Of a DNA stretch of 64,000 nt, positions 35,085-43,522 are shown in pieces. The notes beneath the pieces are model-generated. The model made no database searches and was not told the DNA's origin. It was given only the letters and a program-made list of their open reading frames with translations. Made by a program: the position numbers and the translations under genes. The DNA is from DTWD01 sp963662965. Lineage in GTDB: Bacteria; Acidobacteriota; Vicinamibacteria; Vicinamibacterales; UBA8438. The DNA is taken from NCBI GenBank assembly GCA_963662965.1, contig OY759970.1, positions 3,596,001-3,660,000 of the forward strand, given 5' to 3'. Every line of letters begins with the position of its first letter. Positions within the stretch are counted from its first letter, which is position 1.

Positions 35085-35240
35085 CGCACGCGCGTCATTT
35101 TCTTCGGGCCGGACGGCTCGTTGCTGATGATCAAGATCGAAGACGGCACGTCGCGTGATGGTGCGTCCGACGCCCTCACGCAAGTGGTCCTCGTCCTCAA
35201 CTGGTTCGAGGAGCTTACGGAACTTGTTCCGGCGCCGTAA
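35085..35240 (+). pseudogene. C-terminal fragment of a kinase-type PD40 propeller
   Basis: The frame RVIFFGPDGSLLMIKIEDGT followed by ALTQVVLVLNWFEELTELVP is the invariant last blade and tail of the PD40 sensor domains, as in the larger remnant at 10741 (APDGRFLMIKRVAQ, VVLNWFEELNARVPVP). Nothing of the preceding blades or kinase is present. It is therefore the second decayed copy of this kind in the window. Confidence 0.72.
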
Positions 35241-35402
35241 CGTCCGTGCCGTGAGTCGATCGATCCGGTGCGGGTCGCGCGCATTCCGGCAGAAACCGTG
35301 CCTTTGGCGAGACGAAGCTCTTAGCTCTGAGAGTGTCCCGATGTGCCCTGAGGCGAGCCGGTTTTTAGAGGGATGTGTGTGGCCTGCACCGGAGTGCGCG
35401 CT

Positions 35403-37358
35403 CTAACTCCCCGGCGTCCAGATGCGCGACTTCGGCCCGCCGGCCAACGTCAGCATCAGCTCGTTGAGCCGTTTGACGAACACCGCGGGGTCGGCCAGGC
35501 GCCCACCTTCGGCCAGCATCGCTTGATCGAACAGGATGTGGCTCCAGTCGGCGAACCGTGCGTCGTCGGTTTCATCTTTCAGCTGCGCCACGATCGGATG
35601 CACCGCGTTGATCTCGAGTACGAGCGGCACGTCGGGCACCGCCTGACCGGCCGCGCGGAGCACCCGTTCGAGGTTCGCGCTCATCCCGTCCTGCTCGGTG
35701 ACGAGACAGGCGGGTGACTCCGTCAGCCGGTCGGTGAGGCGAACCTCTTTCGCCTTCGCGCCGAGCGTCTGCCGAATCCGTTCGAGCATGGGCTTGAAGT
35801 CGTCCTCGGTCTGCTGCTTCGCCTTGGCCTCGGCCTCGGTATCCTCAGAGGCGACCGACCCGAGGTTGAGGTCGCCCTTCGTGACCGATTGCAGCGTCTT
35901 GCCGTCGAACTCCGTGAGATGGGCCACGAGCCACTCGTCGACCCGGTCGAACAGCAAGAGCACCTCGATCCCTTTCTTGCTGAAGATTTCGAGATGCGGA
36001 CTGTGCTGCGCCGCCGCGAAGGTATCGGCGGTGATGTAGTAGATCTTGTCCTGCCCCTCCCTCATTCGCTCCACATAGTCAGCGAGTGACACGGTCTGGT
36101 CGTCGCTGTCGTCGTGCGTCGTCGCGAATCGGAGGAGTCCGCCGATCCGCTCCTTGTTCGAGACGTCCTCACCAACCCCTTCTTTGATGACCCGGCCGAA
36201 CTCGCGCCAGAACGTGGCGTATTTCTCGGCGTCGTTCTTAGCGAGATCCTCGAGCCGGCCGAGCACGCGCTTGACCGACGCGGTCTTCATCATCTCGACG
36301 TCGCGCGAGTGCTGGAGGATCTCCCGGGAGACGTTGAGCGGGAGATCGTTCGAGTCGATGATGCCGCGGATGAACCGGAGGTAGCCCGGCATCAGCTGCT
36401 CCGCGCCGTCCATGATAAACACGCGGCGGACGTAGAGCTTGATGCCGTGTCGCTGCTCGCGATCCCAGAGGTCGAAGGGGGCGCGCTGGGGCACGTAGAA
36501 CAGGACCGTGTACTCCTGCCGCCCCTCGATCTTGGCGTGCGTGTGGGCGAGGGGGTCACCGAAGTCGTGCGCGACGTGCTTGTAGAACTCTCGGTACTGC
36601 TCGTCGGTGATGTCCGCCTTCGGCCGCGCCCAGAGCGCCGACGCCTGATTGACCTTCTCGAGCTCTTCGCCGTCGGCCGCCTCGTCCGACTCCGGCGACT
36701 TACCGGGGGGCGCCTCTTTCGGCATGAAGATTGGAATCGTGATGTGGTCGGAGTACTTGTGCAGGACGGCGCGGAGTCGGGGGCCGGCTAGTAGATCGGA
36801 TCCCTCGCGCAGATGGAGCGTCACTTCCGTTCCGCGGGACGGCTTCGAGACCGGCTCGATGGTGTAGTCGCCTTCGCCGCTGCTCTCCCAGTGGACGGCG
36901 TCGTCGGCCGTCAGGCCGGCGCGCCGCGTCGTGAGCGACACGCGATCGGCGACGATAAACGACGAGTAGAAGCCGACGCCGAATTGGCCGATCAGCAACG
37001 CGTCCTTCGCCTGGTCGCCGGTCAATTGCTGCACGAACTCCTGGGTTCCCGACTTCGCGATGGTCCCGATCTGATCGATCACCTCCTGGCGGGACATACC
37101 AACGCCGTTGTCGGCGACGGTGACCGTACGTGCGGCGGCATCGAAGCGGACGTGAATCGCCAGCTCCGGTTCCTCGTCGAGCAGTCCGGGCTCGGTGAGC
37201 GCTTCGAAACGGAGCCTGTCACAGGCGTCCGAGCCGTTCGACACGAGCTCTCTGAGAAAGATCTCCTTGTTCGAATAGAGCGAATGGATCATCAGCTGTA
37301 ACAGCTGACGGGCCTCGGTTTGAAAGGCGAGGGTTTCCTTGGTGGCGGTCTCTGTCAC
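35403..37358 (-). CDS. htpG: Molecular chaperone HtpG (Hsp90)
   Basis: The 651-residue protein is full length for HtpG. The GHKL ATPase domain shows EIFLRELVSNGSDACDRLRF, VADNGVGMSRQEVIDQIGTI, SGTQEFVQQL and IGQFGVGFYSSFIVAD. The middle domain shows LYVRRVFIMDGAEQLMPGYL and NDLPLNVSREILQHSRDVEM, and the dimerisation domain follows. It folds and stabilises client proteins in the cytoplasm, especially during heat stress. It is a single-gene unit, convergent with a degraded region and divergent from a CHEGN gene. No CIRCE-like inverted repeat was seen in the 93-base upstream gap. This is one of the few housekeeping genes in the window. Confidence 0.97.
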   Translation of the reverse strand: MTETATKETLAFQTEARQLLQLMIHSLYSNKEIFLRELVSNGSDACDRLRFEALTEPGLLDEEPELAIHVRFDAAARTVTVADNGVGMSRQEVIDQIGTIAKSGTQEFVQQLTGDQAKDALLIGQFGVGFYSSFIVADRVSLTTRRAGLTADDAVHWESSGEGDYTIEPVSKPSRGTEVTLHLREGSDLLAGPRLRAVLHKYSDHITIPIFMPKEAPPGKSPESDEAADGEELEKVNQASALWARPKADITDEQYREFYKHVAHDFGDPLAHTHAKIEGRQEYTVLFYVPQRAPFDLWDREQRHGIKLYVRRVFIMDGAEQLMPGYLRFIRGIIDSNDLPLNVSREILQHSRDVEMMKTASVKRVLGRLEDLAKNDAEKYATFWREFGRVIKEGVGEDVSNKERIGGLLRFATTHDDSDDQTVSLADYVERMREGQDKIYYITADTFAAAQHSPHLEIFSKKGIEVLLLFDRVDEWLVAHLTEFDGKTLQSVTKGDLNLGSVASEDTEAEAKAKQQTEDDFKPMLERIRQTLGAKAKEVRLTDRLTESPACLVTEQDGMSANLERVLRAAGQAVPDVPLVLEINAVHPIVAQLKDETDDARFADWSHILFDQAMLAEGGRLADPAVFVKRLNELMLTLAGGPKSRIWTPGS

Positions 37359-37451
37359 GGTGAGCGGGAAGATAGCACAGATGGTGGCGCGAGCATGCTA
37401 TGCTCGGCGGAACCCGGGGGGATCCAGCCCTGAGCACGAAAGGGGGTTTGA

Positions 37452-38438
37452 ATGGGGCGCCGAAGAATCGTGCATGGAATGGCGGTGTTGGCGTACGCCG
37501 TGCTAGTGTCAGCGCCGGCGGCGGCCCAGGACCTCCCCCGGACAGCGTGGGGGCAGCCCGATCTCCAGGGGGTCTGGGACTTTCGGACCATCACCCCGAT
37601 GGAGCGGCCGGAAGAGCTCGCCGATAAAGAGTTCTTGACGGCCGAAGAAGCGGCTGAGGTCGAGAATATCCGTGCGCTAGCCGACGCCGGCCGTGACGGC
37701 GAGGTCCCGGCCGACATCGTCGGCAACTACAATACGTTCTGGTTCGACCGGGGGACAGCGGTGATCGAGACGATGCGGACGTCTTTGGTGATCGATCCAC
37801 CGGATGGACGCGTGCCCGCACTGACGTCGGAGGCCGAGCGTAAGCGGGCGGCGGTGACCGAAGCCCGGAAGGACACTGGGCCCCACGAGCCAGCGCCGGG
37901 TGGCTGGGTCGATGATCTCGGTCCGAACGGGCTCCAGGTTCGTTGCGTCACCGGGTTCAACTCGGGGCCGCCGATGACGCCGGGCGGCTACAACAACAAC
38001 GTCCAGCTCTTCCAGACGCCGGACAAGGTGGTGCTCTACAACGAGATGAACCACAGTCCTCGCGTTGTGCCGCTCGATGGACGACCGCACACCGGGCTGC
38101 GTCAGTGGACCGGCGAGTCACGCGGTCACTGGGACGGCGACACCCTCGTCGTCGAGACGGTCAATTTTTTGCGCGAGACCAGCTTCATGCGCGGTGGCGC
38201 CAGTGCCGACTTGCAATTAACGGAGCGCTTCACACGCGTGTCGCCAGACGTCTTGATATACGAGGTCACGGTCAACGATCCGACGACGTGGTCGCGGCCG
38301 TGGACCTACGAAGTGCCGATGCTCAGGAATCCAGAGCCGATCTACGAATACGCCTGCCACGAGGGGAATTACTCGATGGAAGTGATTCTCGCCGGCGCGC
38401 GGGAGCAGGAAGCCGAGGCCGCAGCGGCCGGGCGCTAA
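37452..38438 (+). CDS. CHEGN-family secreted protein, head of a monooxygenase operon
   Basis: The 328-residue member has signal peptide HGMAVLAYAVLVSAPAAAQ and motifs WGQPDLQGVWDFRTITPMER, RTSLVIDPPDGRVP, VRCVTGFNSGPPMTPGGY, NNNVQLFQTPDKVVLYNEMN, DGDTLVVETVNFLRE, TWSRPWTYEVPM and YEYACHEGNYSMEVILAGAR. It lies 10 bases upstream of the haem/copper monooxygenase-like gene and so is very probably co-translated with it, giving the strongest functional link for the family here: a partner or accessory of that enzyme. Function itself is unknown. Confidence 0.87.
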   Translation: MGRRRIVHGMAVLAYAVLVSAPAAAQDLPRTAWGQPDLQGVWDFRTITPMERPEELADKEFLTAEEAAEVENIRALADAGRDGEVPADIVGNYNTFWFDRGTAVIETMRTSLVIDPPDGRVPALTSEAERKRAAVTEARKDTGPHEPAPGGWVDDLGPNGLQVRCVTGFNSGPPMTPGGYNNNVQLFQTPDKVVLYNEMNHSPRVVPLDGRPHTGLRQWTGESRGHWDGDTLVVETVNFLRETSFMRGGASADLQLTERFTRVSPDVLIYEVTVNDPTTWSRPWTYEVPMLRNPEPIYEYACHEGNYSMEVILAGAREQEAEAAAAGR

Positions 38439-38448
38439 GGAGAAAGCG

Positions 38449-39729
38449 ATGAAAGCCAATGCTAGAACGTCGGTCGGGATCGCCGTCGTGTGTGCACTCG
38501 TGGCGGTAACCGGGCTGCCCGGCTCCGCGTTCGCGCAAGACGTCACGTTCACAAAGGACGTCCTGCCAATCCTCCAGAATTCGTGCCAAACGTGTCATCG
38601 CGACGGCGCGATCGCCCCGATGTCGCTGATGACCTACGAGGAGGCGCGGCCGTGGGCACGCGCGATCAAGGACAAGGTCTCGACGCGCACCATGCCGCCG
38701 TGGTACATCGACAAGAACATCGGTGTCCAGGGCTTCAGGTACGACCGCTCCTTGACCGACGACCAGATCGACACGATTGCGACGTGGGTCGATGCCGGCG
38801 CGCCGCGCGGCAACCCGGCCGACATGCCGCCGCCGCGCACGTTCGCCGAGCGCGACATATGGCATATCGGAGAGCCCGACTGGATCGTGCCGATCCCCGA
38901 GCCGTTTGTCGTCCCGGCCGATGGCGCCAACTGGTGGGGCGACTTCTATTCCGACTCGGGCCTCACCGAGGACCGATGGATCAAAGCGGTCGAAACGAAA
39001 CCGTCATCCGAAGGCTTCCCGGTCGTGCACCACGCCGTGACCCGGGTGCAGGAATCGGCTGATGTCGACGAAGGGGACTTTCTCAACGAGTACGCGCAGG
39101 GGAAGAACGGCGACGCGTTCCCCCCGGGCACCGGGCGTCTGGTGAAGGCCGGGACCGTCATCCGCTTCAACATGCACTATGCCTCGATCGGTGAGGACCG
39201 GACCGACCGGACCAGCGTTGGCCTGCAGTTCTACCCGAAGGGCGAGGAGCCCGAGCACGAGCTCTTCTCGAAGGCCTTGGCGCAAAACTTCGATCTCGAC
39301 ATCCCGCCGGGCGAGGACGACGTGCGGCACGACAGCTATCACAAGTTCGACAAGAACATCCGGCTGACCGGATTCCAGCCGCACCTCCACAACCGGGGTA
39401 AACGCCAGTGTATCGAGGCGATCTACCCCGATGGCAACACTGAGATGCTCAGCTGCGCCAGCTGGGACTTCGGCTGGCACATCGTCTACAACTATGAAGA
39501 TGACGTGCAGCCGCTGCTGCCGGCGGGAACGTTGATGCACACGATCACGTGGCATGACAATTCAACCGCAAACCGGTGGAATCCCGATCCGCGGAACTGG
39601 GCCGGCTTCGGTCAGCGGTCGAGCGACGACATGAGCTTTACCTGGACGAGCTTCTTCGAGCTCGACGACGATGAGTTCGCCGCCGCGGTCGAAGAGCGGA
39701 AGATGCTGTCCGACAACAACAACAACTGA
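38449..39729 (+). CDS. Exported cytochrome c / copper type II monooxygenase-like protein (cassette 1)
   Basis: The 426-residue protein has a signal peptide and an N-terminal c-haem segment (DVLPILQNSCQTCHRDGAIA; Cys-X2-Cys-His), then a PHM-like region. Candidate copper ligands are PVVHHAVTRV, RFNMHYASIG, FQPHLHNRGKRQ and LMHTITWHDNS, matching the His-His, His, His-X-His and Met order of ascorbate-dependent monooxygenases. MSLMTYEEARPWARAIKDKV and MPPWYIDK are shared with two paralogues at 53401 and 57499. It would hydroxylate a substrate in the periplasm, with haem feeding electrons; that is inference. It is followed 10 bases later by its beta-sandwich partner. Confidence 0.82.
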   Translation: MKANARTSVGIAVVCALVAVTGLPGSAFAQDVTFTKDVLPILQNSCQTCHRDGAIAPMSLMTYEEARPWARAIKDKVSTRTMPPWYIDKNIGVQGFRYDRSLTDDQIDTIATWVDAGAPRGNPADMPPPRTFAERDIWHIGEPDWIVPIPEPFVVPADGANWWGDFYSDSGLTEDRWIKAVETKPSSEGFPVVHHAVTRVQESADVDEGDFLNEYAQGKNGDAFPPGTGRLVKAGTVIRFNMHYASIGEDRTDRTSVGLQFYPKGEEPEHELFSKALAQNFDLDIPPGEDDVRHDSYHKFDKNIRLTGFQPHLHNRGKRQCIEAIYPDGNTEMLSCASWDFGWHIVYNYEDDVQPLLPAGTLMHTITWHDNSTANRWNPDPRNWAGFGQRSSDDMSFTWTSFFELDDDEFAAAVEERKMLSDNNNN

Positions 39730-39739
39730 CGGGGGTATC

Positions 39740-40624
39740 ATGCCGATCGCTTTGCGTTTGGTGCTGCTGGGAAGCGTCGTTGCCGTGGCGTTCGCTGCGG
39801 TGAGCGATTCCTACGCCCAGCAGCGTTTCGAACGCGGTCAGAACGTCCAGCCGGTCTTCGAGGGATGGGAGCGGAACCCCGACGGCACCTTTAACATGGT
39901 GTTCGGGTATCTGAACCGCAACTACAAGGAGATGCCAGACGCGCCGATCGGTCCGAACAACTCGTTCGAGCCGGGCCCCGCCGACCGCGGCCAACCGACC
40001 CGTTTCTACCCGCGACGCCAGCAATTCGTCTTCAGAGTGCAGGTGCCGGCCGATTGGGGGGAGAAGGATCTCATCTGGACCATAACCTCCCATGGACGCA
40101 CCGACCAGGCAATTGCATCGCTCTGGCCCAGCTGGGAGATTGATGACGGGGTGATCAAGGCCAATCGGGGGACGGGGGCCAACGGGTTCCCGGCCGACAA
40201 CCAGCACCCGTCGATTTCGGTCCAGGAGGGGACCGAGTTGACGGTCACGCTGCCGGGGACGCTCATGCTTACGGCCGTCGTGCGCGACGACGGCGTGCCG
40301 GGGCCGCGGCCAAAGCGGCCCGAGCCGACCGACCCGGCGCAGCTGGCGGCCCGAGAACGAAGGATGCATCAGGCGAGCCCGATCAACCAGGCGGTGGTCA
40401 GTGCGCGCACCGCCCATGGGACCGGGCTGGGCGTGACCTGGACACACTACCGCGGCCCGGGCGCGGTCACGTTCGACCCGATGGCCGTTGAGATCGAAAA
40501 CGGTCGCGGCGGGGAAGTGGTAACGACGGTGAGCTTTACCGAACGTGGGACCGTCGTGCTTCGCGGCTACGCCGACGACACGATCAACACCACGCCGATC
40601 GACGTGACAGTCACGGTGAATTGA
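39740..40624 (+). CDS. Exported beta-sandwich partner of the monooxygenase (cassette 1)
   Basis: The 294-residue protein has signal peptide LRLVLLGSVVAVAFAAVSDS and no known catalytic motif. It starts QQRFERGQNVQPVFEGWERN, continues DGTFNMVFGYLNRNYKEMPD and TRFYPRRQQFVFRVQVPADW, and ends VSFTERGTVVLRGYADD, a beta-rich pattern. The paralogue at 52283 (YSRGQSVSPSFEGWWQNDDG, FFGYMNSNWEEELDVP) lies in the same position after the second monooxygenase gene. Repeated co-occurrence argues that the two products work together, perhaps as enzyme and binding or assembly factor. I know of no name for the family. Confidence 0.75.
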   Translation: MPIALRLVLLGSVVAVAFAAVSDSYAQQRFERGQNVQPVFEGWERNPDGTFNMVFGYLNRNYKEMPDAPIGPNNSFEPGPADRGQPTRFYPRRQQFVFRVQVPADWGEKDLIWTITSHGRTDQAIASLWPSWEIDDGVIKANRGTGANGFPADNQHPSISVQEGTELTVTLPGTLMLTAVVRDDGVPGPRPKRPEPTDPAQLAARERRMHQASPINQAVVSARTAHGTGLGVTWTHYRGPGAVTFDPMAVEIENGRGGEVVTTVSFTERGTVVLRGYADDTINTTPIDVTVTVN

Positions 40625-40650
40625 AGGCTGGCGCTTGGTGCCTTGATGCA

Positions 40651-41664
40651 ATGACTCGCTCGATCTCCACCCTCGTTCTAGCCATCGCCATACTCGTGAG
40701 TCCGGCCCTCGCCGGCGCCCAGAACGATGCCGATGCCGGGGGGGTGCCCGAGGACTGGACGCCCGAGCGTCTCGCCGACGGGCAGCCGAACATCCAGGGG
40801 ATGTGGAACAACACCCGCGCGATCTTCACCCCGCTCGAGCTGCCGGAAGAGCTGGCGGGGCAGGAGCTGACTCTGAGTGAAGCCGAGTTACAGGCGCGCG
40901 CCCGAGCGCGTGGCGAAGGGCGCATTTCTCGGTCGGAGTGGCGCGGGCACGAAAACAATAGCGGTGGCGTCGGCGGATACGGTCTCTATTGGTTCGACTG
41001 GTACTTCGACACGCCGACCGACATCGGTCAGCCGTCGATCATCGTCGAGCCGGCGAACGGACGCATCCCGGAGCGGACGGCCGACGCGCGCGAATCGGTC
41101 GCGATGAACCTGGCCCAGTTGCACGATTCCTACGCCAACATGGAGTCGGGCGACCGCTGCATCTCGCGCGGCGTGCTCGGCATGATGATGCCGACCGAGT
41201 ACAACAACGGCACGCTCATTCTGCAGCCGCCCGGCTATGTCGTCATCCATAGCGAGATGATCCACAACGTCCGGATCATTCCGGTCGCGGCCGGCCCGCA
41301 TGTCGACGACGAGATTCGTCAGTGGGAAGGCGACCCGCGCGGCCACTGGGAAGGCAACACCCTCGTGGTCGAGTCGACCAACTTTAAAGCGGTGCACAAC
41401 ATGCGCGGGCCGACCGCCGGCACCCGGTCGCGCCAGTCCAAGGCGCAGCGCGTGGTCGAGCGTTTCACGGTGGTCGGGCCCAACTCGCTGCGTTACACGA
41501 TCCGCATGGAGGATCCGGACACCTACACCGGTCCCTGGACCGCCGCGTTTCCCTACGACCGCGACGACGAGTACGTACAGTTCGAATACGCCTGCCACGA
41601 AGGCAACTATTCGGTACCGAACGCGCTTGGCGGAGCCCGACAAGAAGAAGCTGAGGGGCCGTAA
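40651..41664 (+). CDS. CHEGN-family secreted protein, 'MWNN' subgroup
   Basis: The 337-residue protein belongs to a distinct subgroup: LADGQPNIQGMWNNTRAIFT in place of the DLQGVWDF block, GYGLYWFDWYFDTPTDIGQP, ESGDRCISRGVLGMMMPTEY in place of ERCLLGFNSGPP, EGNTLVVESTNFKAVHNMRG and FEYACHEGNYSVPNALGGAR. The copy at 49463 shares all these variants (SRGTYGIMMPTAYNNG). The ATG at 40651 precedes the leader SISTLVLAIAILVSPALAGA; a TTG at 40621 would overlap the previous stop but adds a non-leader stretch. It is the fourth gene of the monooxygenase operon. Function is unknown. Confidence 0.84.
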   Translation: MTRSISTLVLAIAILVSPALAGAQNDADAGGVPEDWTPERLADGQPNIQGMWNNTRAIFTPLELPEELAGQELTLSEAELQARARARGEGRISRSEWRGHENNSGGVGGYGLYWFDWYFDTPTDIGQPSIIVEPANGRIPERTADARESVAMNLAQLHDSYANMESGDRCISRGVLGMMMPTEYNNGTLILQPPGYVVIHSEMIHNVRIIPVAAGPHVDDEIRQWEGDPRGHWEGNTLVVESTNFKAVHNMRGPTAGTRSRQSKAQRVVERFTVVGPNSLRYTIRMEDPDTYTGPWTAAFPYDRDDEYVQFEYACHEGNYSVPNALGGARQEEAEGP

Positions 41665-42701
41665 TGAGGAAGACATCGCGCGCAATTGGCGTCATCGTCG
41701 GGATCTGCCTTTTGATGGCGCCCGCGATCGCATCGGCGCAATCGTCAAGCGGCGACGTCTGGACCGTGCCGCGGACGCCGGATGGTCATCCCGATCTGCA
41801 AGGCGTGTGGGCGAGCGATTCGGCCACGCCGCTCGAGCGTCCCGAGGAGCTGTCCGACTCGCCCGTGCTGACCGACGAGGAAGTGGCGACGCTCCAGCAG
41901 CGTGCCGCCGAGCTGTTCAACGGGGAGACCGACGCGGCCTTCGGCGACAGCATCTTTCGAGCCGTGCTCGCAGACGAGACGGGCTACCAGTCGGGCGACG
42001 GGGTCACGGCCGAGAATCCCGAAGGGACCGGCAACTACAATCAGTTCTGGCTGATCGATCGGTGGTTCGACAATCGGACGTCGCTGATTGAAGACCCGCC
42101 CGACGGCCGCATCCCCGAGATGACGCCCCAAGGGAAGCAGCGCGCCGAAGCACGGCGTGCCGTCACGCGACCCCGATTCCCGACCGGTCCCGAGGACCTG
42201 GGCGCGGGGCTTCGTTGCACCGGCGGGCGGGTGCCGATGACGGGGCGCGGCTACAACAGTAACTATCAAATCGTGCAGTCAGCCGACACCGTGGCGATCC
42301 TGATGGAGATGATGCACGAGACGCGTATCATTCCGATCGGCCAAGACGTCGACGTGCCCGCCGATGTGCGGAAGAACTTGGGTGTATCCAGCGGCTACTG
42401 GGACGGTGACACGCTGGTGGTCGAGACGACCAACTTCAAACGCGACGTCAACTTTAGCGGCGCCTCACGCGAGCTTCACCTCACGGAGCGATTCACGCGC
42501 TTGGCGTCCGACACGTTGCAGTACGAATTCACGATGGACGATGCGGCTACCTGGACGCGGCCGTGGACCGCGAAGATCGTCATGCGGCCGGCGCCCGGTA
42601 CCGGGCAGATCTACGAGTTCGCGTGTCACGAAGGGAACTACGCCATCGCGAACACGCTCCGCGGCGCTCGACTCCAGGAAGCGGACAAGGCGGGGCGCTA
42701 G
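41664..42701 (+). CDS. CHEGN-family secreted protein, last gene of the monooxygenase operon
   Basis: The 345-residue protein starts within the stop codon of the previous gene (TAATG), so translation is coupled. Signal peptide GICLLMAPAIASAQ is followed by HPDLQGVWASDSATPLERPE, FGDSIFRAVLADETGYQSGD, RTSLIEDPPDGR, LRCTGGRVPMTGRGY, DGDTLVVETTNFKRDVNF and YEFACHEGNYAIANTLRGAR. It is nearest to the copy at 29089. The operon thus carries three different CHEGN subtypes side by side (37452, 40651, 41664), suggesting non-redundant or heteromeric roles. Confidence 0.86.
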   Translation: MRKTSRAIGVIVGICLLMAPAIASAQSSSGDVWTVPRTPDGHPDLQGVWASDSATPLERPEELSDSPVLTDEEVATLQQRAAELFNGETDAAFGDSIFRAVLADETGYQSGDGVTAENPEGTGNYNQFWLIDRWFDNRTSLIEDPPDGRIPEMTPQGKQRAEARRAVTRPRFPTGPEDLGAGLRCTGGRVPMTGRGYNSNYQIVQSADTVAILMEMMHETRIIPIGQDVDVPADVRKNLGVSSGYWDGDTLVVETTNFKRDVNFSGASRELHLTERFTRLASDTLQYEFTMDDAATWTRPWTAKIVMRPAPGTGQIYEFACHEGNYAIANTLRGARLQEADKAGR

Positions 42702-42764
42702 CCGAGGTCCATCCGCGTAACTCCCGCAGGCTCAAGTCGCATCCACGCGGGTAGCGGCCCAGCA

Positions 42765-42860
42765 TTGGTCTCTCTCACAAACCGCGTCGTCACAGTAGCA
42801 CCGTTGCAGCTTTCAGCCGCTTGTCAGCCGTTCCTCCGACGGTTTACTCCGAGAGACCAA
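42765..42860. repeat. Short palindromic (MITE-like) element
   Basis: A 96-base stretch is bounded by TTGGTCTCTC at the left and GAGAGACCAA at the right, a perfect 10-base inverted repeat. It continues inward as AAACCG / CGGTTT after 3-5 unpaired bases. It encodes nothing and fills the gap between convergent genes. It could be a small non-autonomous element or a bidirectional RNA hairpin; no second copy was found in the window. Confidence 0.5.
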
Positions 42861-42884
42861 CCGCTGCGTCGCTAGAGCCTGCGT

Positions 42885-43439
42885 CTATCGGCCGGGCACC
42901 ATCAAATGGGCGCTCGACGTCCCCGCCTGCATGAGCCAGACGACGTCGTTGCGCCGCTCGGCGGGTAGACCAAGCGAGTCAGCGGTCGCGTTCGGCACGG
43001 CGATCGTCATGTGCGGTCTGGCGCTCGCCTGATCGCCGCCACTCATCGAGTACCAGACCGAGCCGAACTGCGCGAGTCCGCGTGTGCCGTTGGCTTCAGC
43101 TTCCTCCATCAACGCCAGGCGTGCGTCCGCGTCTGGCTCTTGGAACGCGAACGCGCGGTTCTGTTCGAAGCGCGGAAGGTTCGCCTCCGCCGAGCACTGG
43201 ACGGCGAAATCTGGCGTACCGGGCACATCCGAGCGGTCCCAGCAGACGACTCCGTTGGAGCTCGGGCGGACGACCACGCGGTTGTTGTTGGCATCCCAGC
43301 GGACGACGCCCGCTTCTTCCTGAAGTCGCGCCGGTGCCGCCGCGGTAGCCCGTGCGATGACCTCGTCATCCGATTGGGCATCGGCCATCGCGGACACCGT
43401 TAGGATTGCCGCGACAACGATAAGTAGACCTCGCGTCAT
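42885..43439 (-). CDS. Exported protein of unknown family
   Basis: The 184-residue product has signal peptide GLLIVVAAILTVSAMADAQ, starting at an ATG behind ggagacaatga. The mature part reads LQEEAGVVRWDANNNRVVVR, VVCWDRSDVPGTPDFAVQCS, FGSVWYSMSGGDQASARPHM and VWLMQAGTSSAHLMVPGR. Two Cys (VVCWDR, VQCSAE) could form a disulphide. It looks like a complete, conserved periplasmic protein, but I do not recognise its domain. Longer frame upstream of the chosen start is Arg-rich and not leader-like. Confidence 0.72.
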   Translation of the reverse strand: MTRGLLIVVAAILTVSAMADAQSDDEVIARATAAAPARLQEEAGVVRWDANNNRVVVRPSSNGVVCWDRSDVPGTPDFAVQCSAEANLPRFEQNRAFAFQEPDADARLALMEEAEANGTRGLAQFGSVWYSMSGGDQASARPHMTIAVPNATADSLGLPAERRNDVVWLMQAGTSSAHLMVPGR

Positions 43440-43522
43440 TTCATTGTCTCCTTCTTCGTCGGCATTGTATTCCCGTTGAGACGACGACCGGGTCCAATCT
43501 GTGACACTGCTTCCCCGGTCCC

